A stretch of 64,000 nt of DNA, from assembly GCF_040412425.1 (NCBI RefSeq), contig NC_089781.1, forward strand, positions 52,199,727-52,263,726, read 5' to 3'. Both the position numbers and the translations under genes were made by a program. Under the pieces are notes generated by a model that was not told the DNA's origin, did not search any database, and was given only the letters and a program-made list of their open reading frames with translations. Below, in pieces: positions 1 through 10,217 of the stretch. The DNA comes from Macrobrachium rosenbergii. Its lineage: Eukaryota > Arthropoda > Malacostraca > Decapoda > Palaemonidae. Position 1 is the first letter of the stretch. The number at the start of each line of letters is the position of its first letter.

Positions 1-59
1 AGCCATTCATTAGGCTCTCATCAAGATTCGAACTCCTGGTCAAGGGACAAGTAGTCCAA

Positions 60-524
60 GTCAACTCAGACAACACCACAGCCCTGGCTTATATAAGAAA
101 ACAGGGAGGAACACACTCCTTCTCCTTTACAAACAGCAAAAACATTGCTGTTGTGGGCTCAGGAGGAGAGGAAGATCGTTCTCCTCACCAGATTTGTTCA
201 GGGAGAGAAAGGAATGTGAGGGCGGATCTGCTCAGCAGGAAAGATCAAGTTCTTCCCACAGAGTGGACTCTTCATCAGGAGGTTTGCGAAAAGCTGTGGA
301 ACCTGTGGGGAAGGCCTCATATCGACCTCTTTGCAACCCACTGGAACAAGAGGTTGGAAAACTACTGCTCTCCGATCTCGGACCCCAGAGCAGTTGCAAT
401 AGACAGTCTTCTCCTAGAATGGACAGGGTTAGACGGGTATGCTTTTCCCCATTCAAGATCCTGGGAGAAGTAATAAGGAAGTTCAGTTCGTCAAGGGCAC
501 CAAGCTCACCCTGATAGCTCCCTT
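60..524 (+). pseudogene. DIRS-1 RNase H C-terminus and methyltransferase-like domain, broken
   Basis: RNase H degrades the RNA strand of the RNA/DNA hybrid during reverse transcription. The stretch beginning VNSDNTTALAYIRKQGGTHS at base 60 matches the third catalytic Asp block of DIRS RNase H (ADNTTALAYIHKQGG in the copy at 7711-13929). Further on, RADLLSRK aligns with the last catalytic block ADELSRR, and DLFATHWN and DGYAF align with the DIRS methyltransferase-like domain. The frame is lost near 135 (the segment for the helix before RFVQG is scrambled) and again after 470. The part before base 60 is out of frame. Remnant only. Confidence 0.75.
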
Positions 525-1735
525 TTGGCCATCCAAGACTGGTTCACAGAGGTACTGGAATGGATGATAGATTTTCCCAGGTCGCTCCCACTCAGGAGCG
601 ATCTTCTCAAACAGCCCCACTTCAACAGATTTCACAAGAATCTTCCCGCTCTAAAGTCTAACTGCCTTCAGACTGTCGAAGGTCTGGTCAGAGCGAAGGG
701 TTTTTCGCACAAAGCTGCTAAGGCTATTGCAAGAGCCAGAAGATCTTCAACCTTCGCCTCTACCAGTCGAAGTGGGAAGTCTTTAGAAGATGGTGCAGGA
801 CCTAAGAAGATATCCTCTTCCAGTACCTCTGTAACAAACATTGCTGATTTCCTTCTCTTCCTGAGGGAACAATGCAACCTCGCTGTTTCCACAATTAAAG
901 GGGTATAGGAGTATGTTATCATCAGTCTTTCAGACACAGAGATCTGAATATCTCGGAAAACAAAGACCTTCATGATCTTATAAGGTCTTTTGAAACTTCT
1001 AAAAATAAGTCCCTAGACCTCCCAGCTGGAATCTGGACATGGTCTTAAATTCTTAATGTCTAACAAGTTTGAACCTCCTCATCTGCTTCCTTCAGGGATT
1101 TCACCAGAAAATCACTGTTTCTTTTTTGCTCTTGCTTCTGCCAAAAGAATAAGTGAAATACAAGCTTTGGAAGGTTCTGTTGGTTTTAAGAAGGACTCTG
1201 CAATCTGCTCCTTTAAACTCTCTTCTTAGCAAAGAATGAGAACCCTTCAAAACCATGGCCAAGAACCTTGAATTCAAAGGTCTTTCTTCGATCTTTCAGG
1301 ACAGGAGCTGGAGAGGACTCTGTGCCCTGTCAGAAGTCTTAAATTTACTTGGAAAAAAGAAACAGCTCAGAGGATCAACACCGAAAGTCTTTGGTGCTCT
1401 GTCAAGGATCCTTCAAGAGCAATTTCAAAGAATGCCCAGGCTTTCTTTTTATTAAGGATATTATCAAAAGAGGCTCATCTTTCATGTGAAGACAACATTT
1501 TCAGCTCCTAAGAGTTAATGCTCATGAGGTGAGAGCCATTGCTACTTCTCTAGCTTTCCACAAGTCTTGGTCCCTCCAGTCTATTATGGACTCTACATAC
1601 TGGAGATGTAACTCAGTGTTTGCTTCTCATTATTTGAGAGATGTTAGAGTGACATATGATAAGTGCTTCTCTCTAGGAGCATACGTATCCATGGATTCGG
1701 TGCTGGGACAGGGAGCTGAATCTAATCCTATTTAG
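525..1735 (+). pseudogene. DIRS-1 tyrosine recombinase, broken
   Basis: Tyrosine recombinases integrate the circular DIRS cDNA. Bases 525-908 are open for 127 codons and run from the end of the methyltransferase-like domain (FPRSLPLRSDLLKQPHF) straight into the recombinase N-terminal helical domain (LQTVEGLVRAKGF). Further downstream, in other frames, are LFFALASAKRISEIQAL-like sequence with the first catalytic Arg, CPVRSL, then HEVRAIATSLAF (the H-x-x-R motif) and ASHYLRD with the catalytic Tyr (1529-1735). Several frameshifts and stops separate these blocks between 908 and 1529. The same blocks occur in the same order at 12085-13150. Confidence 0.75.
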
Positions 1736-1899
1736 TTAATTAATTGTTATTTTTAATTGTTTGTTGTGTTTTTATGGTTGGTTGAAAAAGAGTGTTGGAG
1801 GTCTCTCTCTCTTTTCATCTCGTATCACTAACAAGGTTAGGCTTGGTCAGGTGGTCGGGATTGGTTGTCATGTTCTTTGTATTTTTTTATGGACACCTA

Positions 1900-2042
1900 G
1901 CTCTGTCATGTAAGAGGGATAGCCCCCATTGATATGATTCAGGTGTAGGCTCTGTCATGTAAGTGGGTTAATCCCCATTGACACGATCCACTAACAGGCT
2001 CTGCCATGTTAGTGGGTCATCCCCATTGATATGATCCAGAAG
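1900..2042 (+). repeat. 49-bp tandem repeat, three units, in the DIRS-1 3' untranslated region
   Basis: Units begin at 1900, 1949 and 1998, a constant 49-bp period. Each carries the landmarks GCTCTGTCATGTAAGTGGG and CCCCATTGATATGAT with a few substitutions. The array lies between the recombinase stop and the ICR. The other two DIRS copies here have no equivalent, so it looks family- or copy-specific. Confidence 0.85.
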
Positions 2043-2232
2043 GGCTGTCAGTCTTAGGTCACATCCTCGCTGAAGCTCTTGAGGCATGCAGACTCATAGA
2101 CAGTATCCATGAAGTCTTCTGCCCAATCAGGTAAGAACCATGGTTTTTTGTTTATTCCTACAACATATGTTGTTTCCCGTTTTTTTAGTTATTTTCTGTC
2201 TCTTGCCCTCCTCCAAGGGTGCCATTCAGCTA

Positions 2233-2322
2233 AGTATATATCTGACGGGTAAGTTGCATGTACAAAATGATATTTTATGATAAAATAAAGTTTTGTACAT
2301 ACTTACCCGGCAGATATATACG
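2233..2322. repeat. DIRS-1 internal complementary region (ICR)
   Basis: This is a near-perfect inverted repeat: 2233-2277 is the reverse complement of 2281-2322, with the motif GTATATATCTGCCGGGTAAG on one arm and its complement on the other. In DIRS elements the ICR is complementary to the outer ends of both terminal repeats and serves as template for joining the cDNA ends into a circle. Position (after the recombinase, before the right terminal repeat) and layout match the ICR at 13599-13693. The left terminal repeat is outside the window, so only the right half could be compared. Confidence 0.6.
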
Positions 2323-2526
2323 ATTAATGGCCCGCCCAGCCTCCCCTCAGGAGACAGGTGGAAGAGAAAATCTGATTGAAAACGGGAATGGTTCCTATTC
2401 CCGCCACCCAGCGGCGGGTATGGTTGATCACCTGACCTACCTGTCGTGTGCCGCAAATTTGAATTTCTGTCGGGAACGTCGGAGACTATAGCTATATATC
2501 TGTATATATCATAAAAATATCATATT
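2323..2526 (+). repeat. DIRS-1 right inverted terminal repeat, degraded
   Basis: It begins with a C-rich tract (GCCCGCCCAGCCTCCCC) like those in the other DIRS right ends here. It ends with CTATAGCTATATATCTG followed by CATAAAAATATCAT, which resembles the recombination core at the other DIRS ends. The segment that should hold CCGGGTAAGTATG is deleted compared with the ICR arm. This deletion and the lack of a left partner limit confidence. Confidence 0.55.
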
Positions 2527-2780
2527 ACATAAAAAATTAAACACAAACACTTTTACAGGGTTCTCACTATTCACAAATGTTCACGTGTCTGAATTCATGC
2601 AACTCGAATCGCGCAAGTTCGGGGTATTACTGTATTACACAACCACTGGAATGCGTATTTCATAGCCTTCGAGCAGAGATCTTTCAGGATGAGTCTTGTC
2701 TTTTTTTTATTATTACCTTGATTCATATTCATCAACAAGCCGGGTGGTTGCAATTTGCCAGCAATAGCTTGGTCTTAAAA
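2527..2780. other. Unassigned AT-rich stretch
   Basis: I see no coding potential, terminal repeat or RNA gene here. The part after 2730 shows weak similarity to the tandem units that begin at 2781. Confidence 0.4.
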
Positions 2781-3290
2781 GTAATTCTTGAATGTTACAC
2801 CACTCCTTTAGGCCAAAACTTTTACATTTATGTTTTGCTTACTGGGCTTAGGCTACATGCAAGTCACCAGTAAATAATTGCCTTAAAAGTAATTCTTGAA
2901 TGGTACGCCATTCCATTAGGCCAAAAACTTTTGCATTCGTGATTTGTTTACCAGGCATAGGCTGCGCCCAGCCACTGGTAAGTAATTCTTGGATGTTACA
3001 TCATTCTGTTAGGCCAAACTTTTGCTTTTAGGATTTGTTTACCGGCCATTGGCTATTCACAAGCCGCCGGTAAATAATTACCGTAAAGTAATTCTTGAAT
3101 GTTACGCCATTCTTTTAGGCCGAACACATGCAAATTACTTTTTGTTTATCGGGCCTCAGCATCTCGCAAGCTTCCGGTAAATTATTTTAAAGCAATTCTT
3201 GAATGTTATGCCATTCCATTAGGCCAAAACGTTTGTAATTTTTGTTTACTTGGCCTGGGCTACTCATCACACTTTCCTTTGCAGAGAACT
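2781..3290. repeat. Tandem array of about 100-bp units, five copies
   Basis: Units start near 2781, 2889, 2982, 3088 and 3192, so the period varies between 91 and 108 bp. Each unit opens with TAATTCTTGAATGTTACGCC, continues with a TTAGGCCAAA landmark and a TTTGTTTAC box, and ends near GCCGGTAAATAATT. Units have diverged by substitutions and small indels, typical of an old minisatellite or satellite fragment. No coding capacity is seen. Confidence 0.8.
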
Positions 3291-3885
3291 GAAAAGTTAT
3301 GGAGCTGGAATGCAGTAAGGGGAGAATGGTGCGTAATGTTTGGCTGTGGTGAGCCTTAGGAGGAAACGTTCTCAACAGCCGAGTATCAGCTACCAGTTCT
3401 TGCTTTGGCAGTACTTTGGAATGTTACAAAGAAGGTTCAAATGACCCCGGCGTACAGAGGTGTTTTTCCTGGTATCACACAATCATGAACGTTCTATATC
3501 TTTTGCTCTCAGCCTCCAGCACTGGCCACTTGCATCCACTAGTGGTGGGCGTAATCAGTTATAGGTACTGGATTCGACCACTAATTAGAGAATAAAATAC
3601 ACATTGTTCTGCAATATTAGAGTCGGATTTCCTTTGAAACTTTAATGCTAAAACTACTTTTTGATATAAATTTATCTTTTATTCTAGAAGATACTCGTAC
3701 ATTTGTTATCTTAAAATGTATACATGTCTGAACATATTAAATGCTAATGCTATTCATAAATTTTATGCATGTTTTTGTGCCCAGAGACCAGAAATTGCTC
3801 TAAAGATATAAGAACGTAGTTAGTGATCGATTACTAATCGATTATTTATCATGAAAGTAATTGGTAACTGCAATGATCAAAATCA
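3291..3885. other. Unassigned spacer
   Basis: No open frame with a recognisable motif, no repeat boundary and no RNA gene could be supported. The stretch separates the tandem array from the first recognisable part of DIRS-2. A short AT-rich palindrome containing two ATCGATTA-like boxes lies near 3825-3850. Confidence 0.35.
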
Positions 3886-5235
3886 GTGAAACGGCCACCA
3901 CTAGCCTCCACCTGCTACCTGCTTTCTCCTGCCACTGTACGCACAGGAGTGACTGCCACCTACCTCCTCTGGGGAGAAGACATACTGGAGGTCCAAGGGA
4001 GGTCGGGGGGTTTACATATGGGTAGTCGCCCCCTCAGTCGTGTCTGTTGCCAGTCCCAGGTATCAACAGACAGCTACTGGAAAGGTGTCTTACTGGATGT
4101 GTAACAGAGGAGGTAGCTATCTGGCCTCTCGGATCTCCTAGACCTAAAGTCACTGTCTTGTTCCTCTGCACTGGGAAGAAGGTATACTGGCAGTCCAAGA
4201 GTCCAAGGGGGTTGCCCCTTCAATCGAACCTGTAGTCTATTCCCAGGTGTTGGCAGACAGCCACTGAAAAGGTGTCTTGATGGAGGTGCAGTGTTAGACA
4301 GCCGCTGGAAAGGTATCTTGATGGAGGTGTAGTGTTTGTCAGACACTGGAAAGGCATCTTGACTGAGATGTCCAAAGAGAGAGGTGTCCTTACTCCTGGA
4401 AACAACTGTCCTCTTCTTCCCTAAAGCCCATGAGCTCCTCAAGTTGATACTTAATCAGGGCTAAAGCAGTCTTTCTGAGCCGATGAAGAAGGAAGAGGCG
4501 CTGAGTGTCCTACCTTTGGTGCCGAGCACCCAGATGTTGGCTCCAAACCCTCCATAGTTGGCTCTGAACACCCAGAAATTGGCATCGAGAGGTCGGGTGC
4601 AGAAGTCTGAAGCAGCGAAGTGGGCGCCAAGCGAACTGAAGAGAGCGCTTACCGGAAGGAGACGGGCACTTACTCGAAGCATCTTGTAGATTGGAGACCA
4701 AAATTAGGTGCTCACAGATCTTCATTACCTCTTCCTCAGAAGACAACCATTGTCGCAGAGTCCTTTGCTTTGGTTTTCAGCCTCCACTCTTGGAACTTCT
4801 GAGCTTTTTTCCATCTGCCAAGAGAGTTTTCAGATGGTCCGCAAGTTTCTTTAGCTCAGAAACTTAGTGGATGCATCTCTGGGGACTTCGTTGTCCACCA
4901 TCGTTAGTCAAGATTACACATCATATGAGAGTCATACTTTTTCATCCAGTTCCAGTGCAGACAAGCACTGTAACATGTTTTTGTTTCATCACGCAATTAC
5001 GTTTGCCATTCTCTGCTTCCTGACAAGAGGTAGGGAGGCTAGCTTCATCTCTCAGCCTTCCTACCTTTTAGCTGTAGTTCCTCTGTCACTCCTTTGGTCC
5101 GACTTCATGCCTAGATTCAACTTCCAGTCTCCTGGCACCAACCAACTAGCACCAGGCGCTGATTCCCGAACTCCCTCCCCCTCTTCTAGAGCACTTGGCA
5201 CCATTGGTGCTAGGCTTCCACGGCTGAGCGCCTAA
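3886..5235 (+). pseudogene. DIRS-2 gag-like remnant
   Basis: Around 4125-4230 the bases encoding SPR(P)KVTVL and the downstream GRRYTGSPRV-like stretch align with the gag segment of DIRS-3 near 8490-8620 (SPRRRSLSRSPASGRRHTGS). A short segment ending in GAAAAGGTGTC appears several times between 4020 and 4350, showing local duplication. The rest (4450-5235) is rich in Ser, Pro and Leu codons like gag but cannot be aligned by eye. Stops occur throughout. Function is inferred only from this homology: gag of DIRS elements is thought to package the element RNA. Confidence 0.45.
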
Positions 5236-5479
5236 CGCCCTCTCATGAGCTAATTTTTTTTTTCTTAGAGGATTGTGTTTGACCTACAGAGTTGGTCACA
5301 GCCTGGTTTTGGACTAGGCTTCTTTTTTTTTTGTGATGGATTATGGACTTTGCAGCCCTTTTTTTAAGTTTCCCAGATATGTTCTGTTTCACTTACAGCT
5401 CCGCATGTGCTCCAGGCTGTACAAGGTACTGTCAGTCCACACGGGCTGCAGAGTCGAGAGTGAGTCTGTACTTTGTCTG

Positions 5480-5835
5480 CAGTTCTCGCCATGATCCTCC
5501 AACAACAAAAGAACTTCGGTAGGCAAACCAATCAAGTATTCTGGCCACATGAATTTTTCAGGGCTGAAAAGGTCTGGCGGTCATATTGAGCTGTCAGAAG
5601 AGTGTCCTTCCTACCGAGTGGGCCTTCGATCCCCTGGTCTCTCGGAACCTGTGGACCCTTTGGGGCAAGACGACTTTGGGCCTGTCTGTCACCGCAAGGA
5701 TCCTTTGCCTCCTCCCTTGGATTCTCCGGTCCCAAACCCTCTAGTATGGATAACAGTTGCCATATACAGACCAATCTGTTTTGGTTCTCCTCACCCTACA
5801 CATTCTTATGGTTCAGGGAAGTCCTAAATAAGTTT
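5480..5835 (+). pseudogene. DIRS-2 RNase H end and methyltransferase-like start, remnant
   Basis: Translation from about 5596 gives SVLPTEWAFDPLVSRNLWTL followed by WGK. This matches the DIRS-3 segment QVLPSEWTLDQRVCNALWKL at the join between RNase H and the methyltransferase-like domain. Just upstream a degraded ILA(D)E-like block marks the last RNase H motif. The frame is interrupted and no RT sequence is recognisable before it, so a deletion probably removed the RT. Confidence 0.55.
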
Positions 5836-6420
5836 CAGACTCATTGTAACTTCGGTTCTGTTCTACGCAGATTGACTCTCGAATCTGCGACGGTTGTTGG
5901 TGGACCTTCAAGGTTCCTTCCCCAACTGTTTCTCCTCTGTCAACCTCCGTCAAGAGATACCGCCAAAGGTGGTCCACTCTTGCCTGGACAGGCTTCAGGC
6001 AATCCAGAGGCTTGATAGTCGAAAAGGTTTTGAGATGTTGTCACAAAGACTGTGGCATGCAAACATCAATCTTTTAGCTACATCTACCACACTAAGGGAT
6101 CAATTTTCTGTAACTATTACCCCAGACACTTCGTCTCCCCTTTTGAGAGATCTGTGACCCAGTGGCAGTTTACCTCTTTTCTGAGGAGGTCTAGGTTCTC
6201 TAGTACTCCTCCATTTAGGAGTATAGAGCTATGCTTAACTCAGGTTTAAGCACAGGGACCTAGATTTATTCCTAATCTCCGTCCCTCCTCATGTCCTTTA
6301 CCCATTCAAGCAAGGAAGAAATTGACTCGAATTGTTTGTTACTCTTGGTTATTTTAGCCAAATTCAAGGTCCCATCCAAGATGCGTGTCCATTCTTTCTC
6401 CTTTTAGATTGTTACAGACT
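5836..6420 (+). pseudogene. DIRS-2 recombinase N-terminal region, remnant
   Basis: A scrambled series of short frames contains SLPLFLRRSR-like sequence and, near 6220, EYRAMLNSGL. The latter aligns with GYRAMLSSVFKHRGLDL of the DIRS-3 recombinase, and the positions relative to the RNase H remnant and the HDVR block fit. The region is full of stops and cannot make a protein. It leads into the minisatellite at 6460. Confidence 0.45.
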
Positions 6421-6459
6421 CCCTTGACTTCCAGGAGCACCTGACATCTCATGATCTAA

Positions 6460-6920
6460 CTCACCTGGCGCCCAGCTCCTCTGGCACTAGCTCACGCTCA
6501 GAGTGTCCACCCACTCCCAAACTCCAAGCTTGCCTGGCGCCCAGCTCCTCTGGCGCTAGCTCATGCTCCGAGTGTCCGTCCACTCCCAAACTCCAAGCTT
6601 GCTTGGCGCCCAGCTCCTCTGGCGCCAGACACAGCCTGGCACGAAATCACGCTCCAAGTGTCTGCCAGCTCCCAAGTTGGCTGGCACCAAATCATGCTCC
6701 GAGTGTCCACAAGCTCCCAAGCTCCTAGCTCACCTGGCATCCAGCTCCTCTGGTGCCAGCTCATGCTCCGAGTTTCCACCAGCTCCCAAACTCCTAGCTC
6801 GCCTGGCGCCAGCCACAACATGGCACCAACTCATGCTCCAAGTGTCCACCAGCTCCTAACCCCCTAGCTTGCCTGGCACCCAGCTCGTCTGGCTCCAACT
6901 CTTGCTACAATTGCCCAGTA
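6460..6920. repeat. GC-rich minisatellite inside the DIRS-2 recombinase remnant
   Basis: The first three units start near 6464, 6533 and 6602, a 69-bp period, each with the landmarks CTGGCGCCCAGCTCCTCTGG and CATGCTCCGAGTGTCC. Later units are shorter and more diverged, continuing to about 6920. The array lies where the central recombinase domain should be, between the YRAML block and the HxxR block. It is GC-rich against an otherwise AT-rich background. Confidence 0.8.
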
Positions 6921-6959
6921 GCACTCCCCAGCTCAGAAGTAGTATAGAGAGCTCTCTGT

Positions 6960-7290
6960 CCAGTTGGAGTTTTTCAGAAATCCCCCAAGCTTAACCAGAA
7001 ATCAGAGGACCATCCATACCCTAGGGAGTTATGGCAAGAACCCATCTCTGCCTCTAAACGTGTTGTCCTCCATGTTGTATGGACTTCATTTTTTGAGACA
7101 CTCAGTTTGTTTGGAGCGCATTTTGCCTACTTTGAAGCGAAGCTAAGGATGTCAGAACAGCCTGTACCTCAGACGCTATATGTTTTTTACGTCCATTCTA
7201 CTATCAACCTACTGGAAGTGTAAGCGATCTTTGCTTCTCACTATTTTTATGAAAGCTTAAACAGTGTCGAAATTTCCCAATACCTAGAGA
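6960..7290 (+). pseudogene. DIRS-2 recombinase C-terminal catalytic region, remnant
   Basis: Near 7147 the codons read K-D-V-R-T-A, corresponding to HEVRA (H-x-x-R catalytic block; here the His codon is changed). About 75 bases on, STYWKCKRS- and SHYFYES-like readings match TFWRSRSVFAVHYLKD of DIRS-3, including the Tyr. The two readings are in different frames, so at least one indel separates them. Confidence 0.5.
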
Positions 7291-7710
7291 CCATTTTTAG
7301 TGACTGGCATGGCATCGTGGAAAGAAGCACGGGATGTTCAGTAAGATGCTGAGTTTGGAGAGCCAGGGGGTACAACGTACCTGGAGCACCCACCATTCTG
7401 AGTGGGTGGGTTGTAGTTTTATTTCAGTGTAGGTGTCAATGTTATCTAGCTGCAAAGTTCCCTTGAAGTAGGAGGTGACCTTTGGCTATACCACGACCCC
7501 AATACGAGGCAAGATGAGCACCAACCAGAGGCAGTATCCACCTGCAGTAGCTCTCTTAACTGATAGGAAATGACAAACATTGTTTTCAATGCTAGCAACA
7601 TTTCTGTTTCACATTCATTACATGACTTAATGTTTTGGAGTAGAATACGTTCATGGTCCCCCCACCTATCAATGTGGAATCAGCTATGTAATTATTGGAT
7701 GAATCACTTA
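7291..7710 (+). other. DIRS-2 3' untranslated region and left half of its ICR
   Basis: The stretch GCACCAACCAGAGGCAGTAT near 7511 and the following CTGCAGTAGCTC match DIRS-3 at 13453-13485, downstream of the recombinase. It ends with CAGCTATGTAATTATTGGAT (7681-7700), the left arm of an ICR for the DIRS-2 family. The right arm resumes at 13930 after the inserted DIRS-3. No other gene is seen. Confidence 0.65.
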
Positions 7711-7893
7711 TATAAAAATGACATTTTTACCATAACGATTACCTAACAATTATGATAGCTGATCAGTTCCTAACGGCAGCGCTTTTAAATTGCGCGCGAT
7801 TGTACTACAATTGCCGGTAACTGGTGTCGCCATCTACCGCCATCCCGCTCGGTAGTCCCAAGGATCACGTACTGGTAAGTCAATTTCTGTTCC
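7711..7893 (+). repeat. DIRS-3 left inverted terminal repeat
   Basis: It is the reverse complement of 13730-13929 over about 180 bases. Landmarks are GATAGCTGATCAGTTCCTAA, CCGGTAACTGGTGTCGCCAT and GGATCACGTACTGGTAAGTC. A block of about 30 bases present at the outer right end (the AAAATAAAGTTTTACCATAC side) is missing or replaced at the left end, so the outermost parts differ. That difference is what makes an ICR necessary in DIRS replication. Confidence 0.92.
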
Positions 7894-7982
7894 TGCCGTT
7901 CACGGGTAAACACCCGCGATCGAGTGCTCTTCAGTCGCGCATCATATTTTCATCGTTTTTCGCTGGATTTCGGTGAAGTACA

Positions 7983-10217
7983 ATGCTGCAATTGTGTGTA
8001 GATTGTAGAGGGGGATCGGCTTGCTCTAGGGAGTCGCCTTGCATCGAATGTAGTTGCTGGTCAGACCAGCAATGGAGAACTTTTCTTTCTCATCAAGAAA
8101 AACTTGCTAAGGATAGAGTTAGGAAGGCGACTCATCGGGCTAAAGCTACGTCAGACACCGAGAAAGTTAGCCTAGAAGGGAGTAGCCTAGGTGCGGGGCT
8201 GTCGGCAACAGCAGACTTTGGGGCTTCCGCTTCTGTCTCAGCTTCTGCTCATTCTATTTCTGCTTCCCCTGCTCCTAGTTCTCCTTCTATTGAACCTATT
8301 ATGCCAGCTTCCCGCCCTGTTTCACCTAGTACCGTTGCCAGTCTCGATTCGAGGTTCGAGAAGAAGTTTGAATTTCTTTGTAGTACTATGCTTGAGTTGG
8401 GTAATTCTGTGAACACTCTAATGGCGAAGTGTAATGTGTCTAGTGCTAGTGTTGTGCCTTCTGAGGGTTCGGTTGCTTGTCCCAGCAGGTCTCCTAGACG
8501 AAGGTCACTGTCCCGCTCCCCTGCATCAGGGAGAAGACATACCGGAAGTCGCAGGGAGCCTCTTGGGGTTTGCCCACAAGCAATCATTCCCTCCTTCGAG
8601 TCGGACCACCACGGAAAAGGTGTGTCGTTCCGTGTTCCGGAATCTTCCGAGTCGGGAGATTCTCCTCTCTCTTGACGGCGCAAATGGCGCTCGTCGGCTT
8701 CCAGACCATTGAAAAGGTCGTGGAAGTCGGACTATTTGTCCCCTCCTCCATTGAAAAGGTCGAGGGATGCAGTGTGTGTGCCTCTGGCGCCAGGTGCGCA
8801 TGACATTTCGTCCAGTTTGTCAGACGATTCAACCTTACATCGACCACCATCTAAGAAACGGATTTACATTCTTTCGTCTCTTCCACCTCCCTCAGCTCTC
8901 AAGACGTCGACTGCACCCTGTGTCCATCCAGCTTCACAGGCACCTTCTGCTCAGTGGGAGGGTGCTGCTGCCTCCCCTCCAGCGGATCTCGGAGTGTCGC
9001 CCCTCGCGCCACTTGCGCCCAGGGTGCCTATTGTTCCTCCTTCAGGAATTCCGCCATGTCCTCGGTCTTCCACCTCGAACGACGCCTTGGGTCCTCTTAG
9101 GAGGCAATTAGATAATATTGTTTCCTTATTTAAGGGAGTGCAAACAGCGACCCCAGCACCTTCCATGCTTGTTCAACCAGCAACCCCATCACCTCAGACC
9201 CAGGACCAAGCCGCTTCTGTGCCTGCTGTACCTGGTTTGTCTCCGGTTTCATCGGAAGAGGAAGTCCCAGAAGAGGAATCTACTTCTTATTCGGCATATA
9301 CTAAACTGCTAAGGTGTTTGTGGACCACTTATCCCGACTGCTTCGTCGCTCCTTCACCTAAGCCTCTGCAGTCCATTTTTCATATGGGAAGGCCGAGGCC
9401 TGATCCGATCGTTCCCAAACTGTCCTTATCGAAGGCGATCACGGCTCCCTTCATAAGCCTTGATGTGTGGCTGGCCGCCAAGAGGGATTCGGGAAAAGCA
9501 AATTTCGCATTTCCTCCTTCCAAGTTGCAGAGTAAGAGATACCAATTCTACGTTACTGGGGAAGCTCCGTCCCTGGGAGTTTCTGCCTCCTCCCAGGGGG
9601 ACTTCTCCAGTTTAGTGGACGCCAATAGAAGATCGGCTTTCTCATCGGCTAAAGTGTTCTTCTCCTCCTCGGAAATGGACCATCTCGTCAAGAACCTCTT
9701 CAAGGTGTTAGAGATCCTAAGTCTTTTAGACTGGACTGTGGGTGTCTTAGCATCCAAGATTGAGAACTGCCCTGATATCCCAGAGGACGTGACATCGAAC
9801 TCGTGAGTTTCTTGTCTTGTGGAGACAAGTCTGTGAGGGACGCAGCAGACGAGTTAGCCTCCCCTTTACACCTTAGGAGTCCTCAAGAAGAGGGAACTCT
9901 GGTACTCGTTAGTTACCAGAGGGGTCACCACCACTCAGAAATCTGCCTTGCTCTTCGCTCCCTTGGTTAAAGATCATCTCTTTCCAGAAGAGTTGATCAG
10001 GAATATTGCCTCTTCCCTCAAGAAGAAGTCGACCAATGACCTACTCGCCCGGTCCTTCAAGAAGCCACAGCCGACAACTACAGCCCCGACTAAGTCGGCA
10101 TCTCCTATTCAACCCTTTCGAGGGGGCCAATCTCGTTCTTACCACAGACCCAGGATCAACCTGCGCCCTCCTTACAAGTCCAAATCCAAATCTTCTTCCA
10201 AACCCAACACCAAGTGA
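7983..10217 (+). pseudogene. DIRS-3 gag, broken by one stop and a frameshift pair
   Basis: Gag is thought to package element RNA. The Met at 7983 follows the left terminal repeat by 90 bases and opens a frame of 230 codons to a TGA at 8673. The same frame continues from 8676 (RRKWRSSASRPLKRSWKSD) to 9806. After two compensating frame changes between about 9800 and 9880 it returns to the same frame through LLFAPLVKDHLFPEELI to 10217. Features are an early Cys-rich block (CVDCRGGSACSRESPCIECS, residues 5-24), a Ser/Pro-rich middle, an Arg/Ser stretch (SPRRRSLSRSP) and a basic Lys/Ser-rich tail. The 8673 TGA sits in an Arg run and could be one C-to-T change from CGA. Confidence 0.8.

Larger units (their letters stand above)
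1..2526 (+). mobile_element. DIRS-1: 3' part of a DIRS-like retrotransposon
   Basis: The left window edge cuts this element inside its RNase H domain. In order it holds the end of RNase H and the methyltransferase-like domain, a tyrosine recombinase, an untranslated stretch with a 49-bp tandem repeat, a palindromic ICR-like block (2233-2322) and a right inverted terminal repeat ending near 2526. Domain order and protein sequence match the fuller DIRS element at 7711-13929, which supports the class. Several stops and frameshifts interrupt the coding part, so it is a dead copy. Gag, RT and the left terminal repeat lie outside the window or are missing. Confidence 0.8.

Noticed and set aside
6561..6821. 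86-codon minus-strand Trp-rich repeat protein
   Set aside because: Produced by the GC-rich minisatellite unit read in reverse; no independent support.
8249..8683. 144-codon minus-strand frame
   Set aside because: Antisense of DIRS-3 gag with no motif of its own.
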